From assembly GCA_007127665.1 (NCBI GenBank), contig SKYY01000001.1, positions 1 to 6,747 on the forward strand: 6,747 nt of DNA, in the 5' to 3' direction. The notes beneath the pieces were generated by a model that saw nothing but the letters and a program-made list of their open reading frames with translations, made no database searches and was not told the DNA's origin. This stretch comes from Balneolales bacterium. Its GTDB lineage: Bacteria > Bacteroidota > Rhodothermia > Balneolales > Natronogracilivirgulaceae. A program made the position numbers and the translations under genes. This document shows, one piece after another, positions 6,518 through 6,747 of the stretch; position 1 is the first letter of the stretch, and the number at the start of each line of letters is the position of its first letter.

Positions 6518-6747
6518 CTACGTGGTCTGCAGTTCAAAAGCGATGAAGAACTGGCTGCCCCGCCTCAGTATCTGAAGCAGCAGCACTTCTCCGGGCTGCA
6601 GGTTGGAAACGGCTTCCTCAAACTCAGACAACGAACTGACCGGCATCCGGTTCAGTGACAGAATGACATCGCCCTGGCGCAGCCCGTTATCCGCCGCCTC
6701 GCTGTCCGGATCTACTTCTTCAACGACGACACCTTCCACTTCGGGTG
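6518..6747 (-). CDS. HtrA/DegP-like serine protease, C-terminal PDZ domain (5' part outside window)
   Basis: This is the last ~76 codons of a protein whose frame is open to the right edge. The GTG at 6739 is internal, since codons for Pro-Glu precede it. The segment is a PDZ domain: GVVVEEVDPDSEAADNGLRQ, then GDVILSLNRMPVSSLSEFEEAV, then an LQPGEVLLLQILRRG strand region, ending at F-E-L-Q-T-T. This matches the second, C-terminal PDZ domain of DegP/DegQ/HtrA periplasmic proteases, where the PDZ domains bind exposed C-termini of misfolded envelope proteins and control oligomerisation. The trypsin-like catalytic domain (His-Asp-Ser) is not in the window, so another PDZ protein such as an S41 or M50 protease is possible, though the strand order and the terminal location favour HtrA. 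Being upstream on the same strand as DUF1800, it may share the envelope role, but 208 bp separate them. Confidence 0.8.
   Translation of the reverse strand, partial: PEVEGVVVEEVDPDSEAADNGLRQGDVILSLNRMPVSSLSEFEEAVSNLQPGEVLLLQILRRGSQFFIAFELQTT

Noticed and set aside
6514..6529. Near-perfect palindrome CAGACTACGTGGTCTG overlapping the stop codon of the HtrA-like gene, as a terminator or operator.
   Set aside because: It is a single 16-bp palindrome with one mismatch, has no T-run after it on the minus strand, and could arise by chance.

Overview
The window looks like a chromosomal stretch from a member of the Bacteroidota or a related FCB-group phylum such as Balneolota, Rhodothermota or Ignavibacteriota. 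The strongest pointer is the exported DUF1501 protein, which ends in a classic type IX secretion (T9SS type A) sorting domain with a YPNPFNP motif. The near absence of Shine-Dalgarno sequences before the genes and the lipoprotein-type WG-repeat genes agree with this. I cannot assign a genus.

Layout from left to right. At 1-380 (+) is the 3' end of an AbiEii/AbiGii-type nucleotidyltransferase toxin gene, cut by the window edge. Convergent to it, and reading leftwards, is a small HipB-like XRE antitoxin gene (453-761, -). It is followed after 2 bp by only the first 14 codons of a hipA-like toxin gene (406-450, -), which then runs into a stop codon. This appears to be a wrecked hipBA module whose toxin was lost at the junction with the AbiEii gene. 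The 5' end of hipB is built from a degenerate 15-bp tandem repeat (695-769) that lies against the end of the next gene.

From 774 to 2872 (-) are two tandem paralogous lipoproteins, each with a lipobox and nine WG (KWG-type) repeat units, separated by 8 bp. They are very probably co-transcribed.

From 3036 to 6309 (-) is a DUF1800-DUF1501 gene pair with 28 bp between the genes. DUF1800 is first and has no visible signal peptide. DUF1501 is second and carries a twin-arginine signal plus the C-terminal T9SS sorting domain. At the right edge (6518-6747, -) is the C-terminal PDZ domain of an HtrA/DegP-like periplasmic serine protease, cut by the window edge.

From 453 to the right edge every intact gene is on the minus strand. 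The DUF1800/DUF1501 pair and the WG lipoprotein pair look like two transcription units, separated by a 163-bp gap. The contents suggest an envelope/export region that adjoins a decayed toxin-antitoxin locus at its left end. I see no RNA gene, CRISPR array, transposase or convincing rho-independent terminator, and no gene-free stretch longer than about 210 bp.
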